Shown here in pieces: positions 61,316-64,000 of a DNA stretch of 64,000 nt (within the stretch, counting starts at the first letter, position 1; the number at the start of each line of letters is the position of its first letter). Under the pieces are notes generated by a model. That model was not told where the DNA came from. It made no database searches and worked only from the letters and a program-made list of their open reading frames with translations. Position numbers and translations under genes: made by a program. Origin of the DNA: Oreohelix idahoensis (Eukaryota > Mollusca > Gastropoda > Stylommatophora > Oreohelicidae); contig JAMPIV010021215.1 in assembly GCA_024509875.1 (NCBI GenBank), positions 550,001-614,000 of the forward strand. The letters are read 5' to 3'.

Positions 61316-61318
<3 letters not shown>

Positions 61319-62345
61319 TTATTTATTTTCTCATTTTTGGAGCACAGATGTTAGGCCAAGGCGTCATTGACCATCCATAGGGATAATTGTAATCGCTTAA
61401 GTGATTGCACCAGATTGACTTCAGGCGAGAATTGTTTGGTTACGATTGCGCAACCATTTCCGTACAGACTAGTCAATCGAGGAGTGTCGCTTCAATATTG
61501 ATACAAGCGACTAGGAGTGTCTGATTAGTGACGCAATCACTTCCTTCGAAGTTACCTGTGATGATAATTACATATAATATCAATCTGGCGAGACATTTGA
61601 AGAGTGAACTTGTAAATGTGATAATACTAGACGGAAACCACACTACCTTATATGGAAAGTGACTTTTGAAATTCACTACTTATAAAACACGCAGAATTTT
61701 TCCACGAGGAAGTGTTGGGATAACCCCTCATAACACGAATGGTTGAATGCTATTGGTTGGCGTTCGAAATGTAAAATTACTACAGTCCTGATTACAGCCT
61801 TGTCAAATTGTAAGAACAATGTGCGTGGTCCGAAAGTTGCAATATATTCTGGTACTTCAGCCAGCCTAGAGCACTGTGAAATTCAACTCGTCAAGAAGAC
61901 AGCCAGCCAAGCCAGAATAAGGAATATGATCAGGATTCTACTTTAAAGGAAGGGACAACGTATTTGAGCATCTTGTGGACTTGTATCCCAGGAAAACTCC
62001 CGGAATCTTAGAAACCTGAACACTAAGTCATAGGGGATTCTATTTGCAAAGTAATACCCCTGACCACGTGTAAGAGGCATCTTAGTCAAGTGCCTTAACT
62101 ATTTCTCTGAGCCAGAAATCAGTCTGTATTCCCAATGAAATTTAGGGTAAATTGTACATTTTATAATTCTATATTTTGCATTTATTAACAAGTGAAAATT
62201 GCTAGTGAATGTACAAGTCATACGAGGCTGGCAACCTCAGCATACAGAATGAAGATTTAATGAACCACCACTGCAAGAGCTGGTGACTGCTTTATGCGGG
62301 TTTCTCAAAAAGAACCGAAAGCAGAGGTAGTCCCAAGTTCCATAT
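61316..62345 (+). repeat. Rep-1 dispersed repeat, copy III, most continuous
   Basis: It shows the left-half blocks (TTACCTGTGATGATAATTACA, AATCTGGCGAGACATTTGA, ACCTTATATGGAAAGTGAC) joined directly to the right-half blocks (AATGCTATTGGTTGGCGTT, AAAGGAAGGGACAACGTATT, GAGGCTGGCAACCTCAGCAT). This confirms that copies I and II were split by insertions. About 1 kb, noncoding. The (TAA)n at its right end joins the tail of RTE-C. Confidence 0.65.
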
Positions 62346-64000
62346 GGAGCATGGAGTAATAGTAATAATAATAATAAATTCTTTAAGCACCAAACACGGC
62401 GCATAAGGCAGAAACCAGTGCTCTCCAGGTTGTACGTTGTGACGCCACTCCTCTTAGCTCTTGCACATTGTTTAACCCCAACGTTCTTCCTTCTCTTATT
62501 ATTGTTCTTCTGAGTGTTTCTTTTGGTCTTCCTTTTTTCCTCTTACCCTCAGGAACCCAAGTGAGTGCCTGCAATGGTATTCTGTTGTTTTGCATTCGTA
62601 GGACATGACCGATATATGACCATCGTCTTTTCCTTATATAGTTGGAGACATATTTCTGCCTAGAGTCTTCTCTTATTTGTCGATTAGTCTTGAATTCTTT
62701 CCAACTGATGTTCATGAGTTTTCTAAGACATTTGTTCTCGAATGTATTCAGCTTGTTCTCCAATGATTTTGTTATTTTCCAACTCTCACAGCCGTATGTT
62801 AACACTGAGATAACATTTGAATTAAACAGACGAAGCTTGGTATGTATATTCAATGATCGTAATTTCCAAATGTTAGATAATCTATTGAAGGCGCTAGCTG
62901 CCAAAGCAATTCTAGTATGAGTTTCTCTTGTTGTGTCACCATCCTGAGTCATTTTACTGCCTAAATAATTGAAACTTTCAACTTTCTGTAGTTTTTCCCC
63001 GTTCAGGATGATATTAAAGGTCTCGTTAGAAAAGTTCATAACTTTAGTTTTAGAGGCATTTATTTGGAGACCTATTTTAACCGAAAGATGACACAAATTA
63101 TTTACTGCTTCTTGGGATTGTCTGGGTGTTGAACTTAAGAATGCCAAATCATCTGCGAAATCCAGGTCCCCGGGAATTTTCCATTTGTCCATTTTATACC
63201 TAATTGTTCATTGTGGGTATAGTTTCTCATAACCCAATCAATAGCTATTCCAAAAAGTAGTGGTGACATAATACAGCCTTGTTTCACCCCTGTTTCTACT
63301 GTTAACCATTCTGTATTCCCTTTATTTGTTCTAACACAACATCTTGCATTGTCATATAGCGCTTTGATTATATTCACATATTTTGTTGGAAAACCATAGA
63401 TTGTAAGTATCTTCCACAATGATGGGCGGTGTAGACTATCAAAGGCTTTTTGAAAATCGACGAAGGTGATAATAAGTGGCGATTGCATTTCCACTGATTC
63501 TTCCTTAATTGTTCTTAGTGTGAATATTTGATCAATACATGATCGTTTCGGCCTGAAACCCGCTTGTTCTTCTCTGATCTTTTCGTCAGCATGCAATTTA
63601 AGTCTTTCTAACATCATGCAACATAATAATTTTCCAGGTACTGATAATAGAGATATACCACGCCAGTTATTACAGTCTGATAGATCACCTTTCTTCGGTA
63701 ACTTTACAATAATACTGTCTTTCCATTGTTGTGGTGGTTGTTCTTCTCTCCATACTTCATTTATAATATCTAAAATTCTCAAGAGGTTGTTGTCATTAAC
63801 TGCTTTAATCATTTCGCCTGAAATTTCGTCAACTCCAGCAGCTTAAAATTTTTTAAATCTTTTAACGGCTTGTTTGATCTCGTTCAGCGTGAATTCATCG
63901 CAAGTTATTGGCAAGGTGGTTGTGGGTGTTTCATTATTAAAATCAGGTGTTATTGTTGGTGGTGGTCTGTTTAGCACCTCCATGAAGTGCTCAGCCCATC
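62346..64000 (-). mobile_element. RTE-C: third RTE-type LINE, 3' part, continues past window end
   Basis: Minus-strand LINE whose 3' end is a (TTA)n-type tail (plus-strand AATAGTAATAATAATAATAA, 62357-62376). The 5' part lies beyond 64000. It is related to but clearly distinct from RTE-A and RTE-B. Confidence 0.85.
62383..64000 (-). pseudogene. RTE-C reverse transcriptase, one frameshift and one stop
   Basis: From the window edge inward: LNEIKQAVKRFKK, then a TAA at 63843-63845, then AAGVDEISGEMI, WKDSIIVKLPKKGDLSDCNN and EQAGFRPKRSC. FVDFQKAFDSL and GVKQGCIMSPLLFGIAIDW come next. At about 63170-63190 a one-base indel moves the reading to the frame holding the catalytic DFADDLAFLS. That frame continues FNYLGSKMTQDGD, LTYGCESW, RRWSYIGHVLRMQNN and WVPEGKRKKGRPKETLRR, and ends at 62383. 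The endonuclease would lie outside the window. Confidence 0.88.

Overview
The window is eukaryotic, animal genomic DNA made almost entirely of transposable elements and simple repeats. I found no host protein-coding gene, no free-standing tRNA or rRNA gene, and nothing bacterial. The evidence is the content: LTR retrotransposons with paired LTRs and 5-bp target-site duplications (TSDs), RTE-type LINEs with 12-13 bp TSDs, tRNA-headed SINEs, a Tc1/mariner-like DNA transposon, and very long (TA)n, (CA)n, (GA)n and (CT)n tracts. The mixture (Gmr1-like gypsy, several RTE families, a HERO/R2-like LINE, RNase H-bearing LINEs) would suit a mollusc or another marine invertebrate. That is inference from general knowledge of such genomes, not a species call.

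Layout. 1-2460: gypsy RT/RNase H remnant, possible LTR, a LINE/SINE-like 3' end, and a perfect 25-bp hairpin. 2461-8321: mostly unassigned AT-rich DNA with one SINE, one MITE-like unit and one mini-element. 8322-13690: three LINE remnants; the middle one (RTE-A, 9387-12605) is full length and nearly open. 13826-16018: a Tc1/mariner-like transposon with terminal inverted repeats (TIRs). 17740-21740: a dispersed repeat (Rep-1) split by a SINE, which is split again by a 2.6-kb insertion. 22349-39443: a minus-strand Gmr1-like LTR element (Gmr1-B). Its 3' LTR holds a SINE, that SINE holds a young gypsy element (22524-27175), and its 3' noncoding region holds a full-length RTE (RTE-B, 28657-31870). 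41016-55910: a second nest in which Rep-1 holds an RNase H LINE (43075-53509), which holds a second Gmr1-like element (Gmr1-A, 44243-52069) in plus orientation. 55910-64000: more LINE remnants (RNase H LINE, HERO-like LINE), SINE fragments, a third Rep-1 copy and a third RTE running off the window.

The most notable content is the pair of Gmr1-like elements. Both encode Gag, protease, integrase, reverse transcriptase and RNase H in that order, so integrase precedes RT. This is the Ty1/copia order carried by a Ty3/gypsy-type protein. Both also share a C-x2-C-x13-C-G-H motif just before the protease. Precise TSDs allow the order of insertion events to be read. Nothing here forms a host pathway; the genes belong to the elements that carry them, and almost all are disabled by stops or frameshifts.
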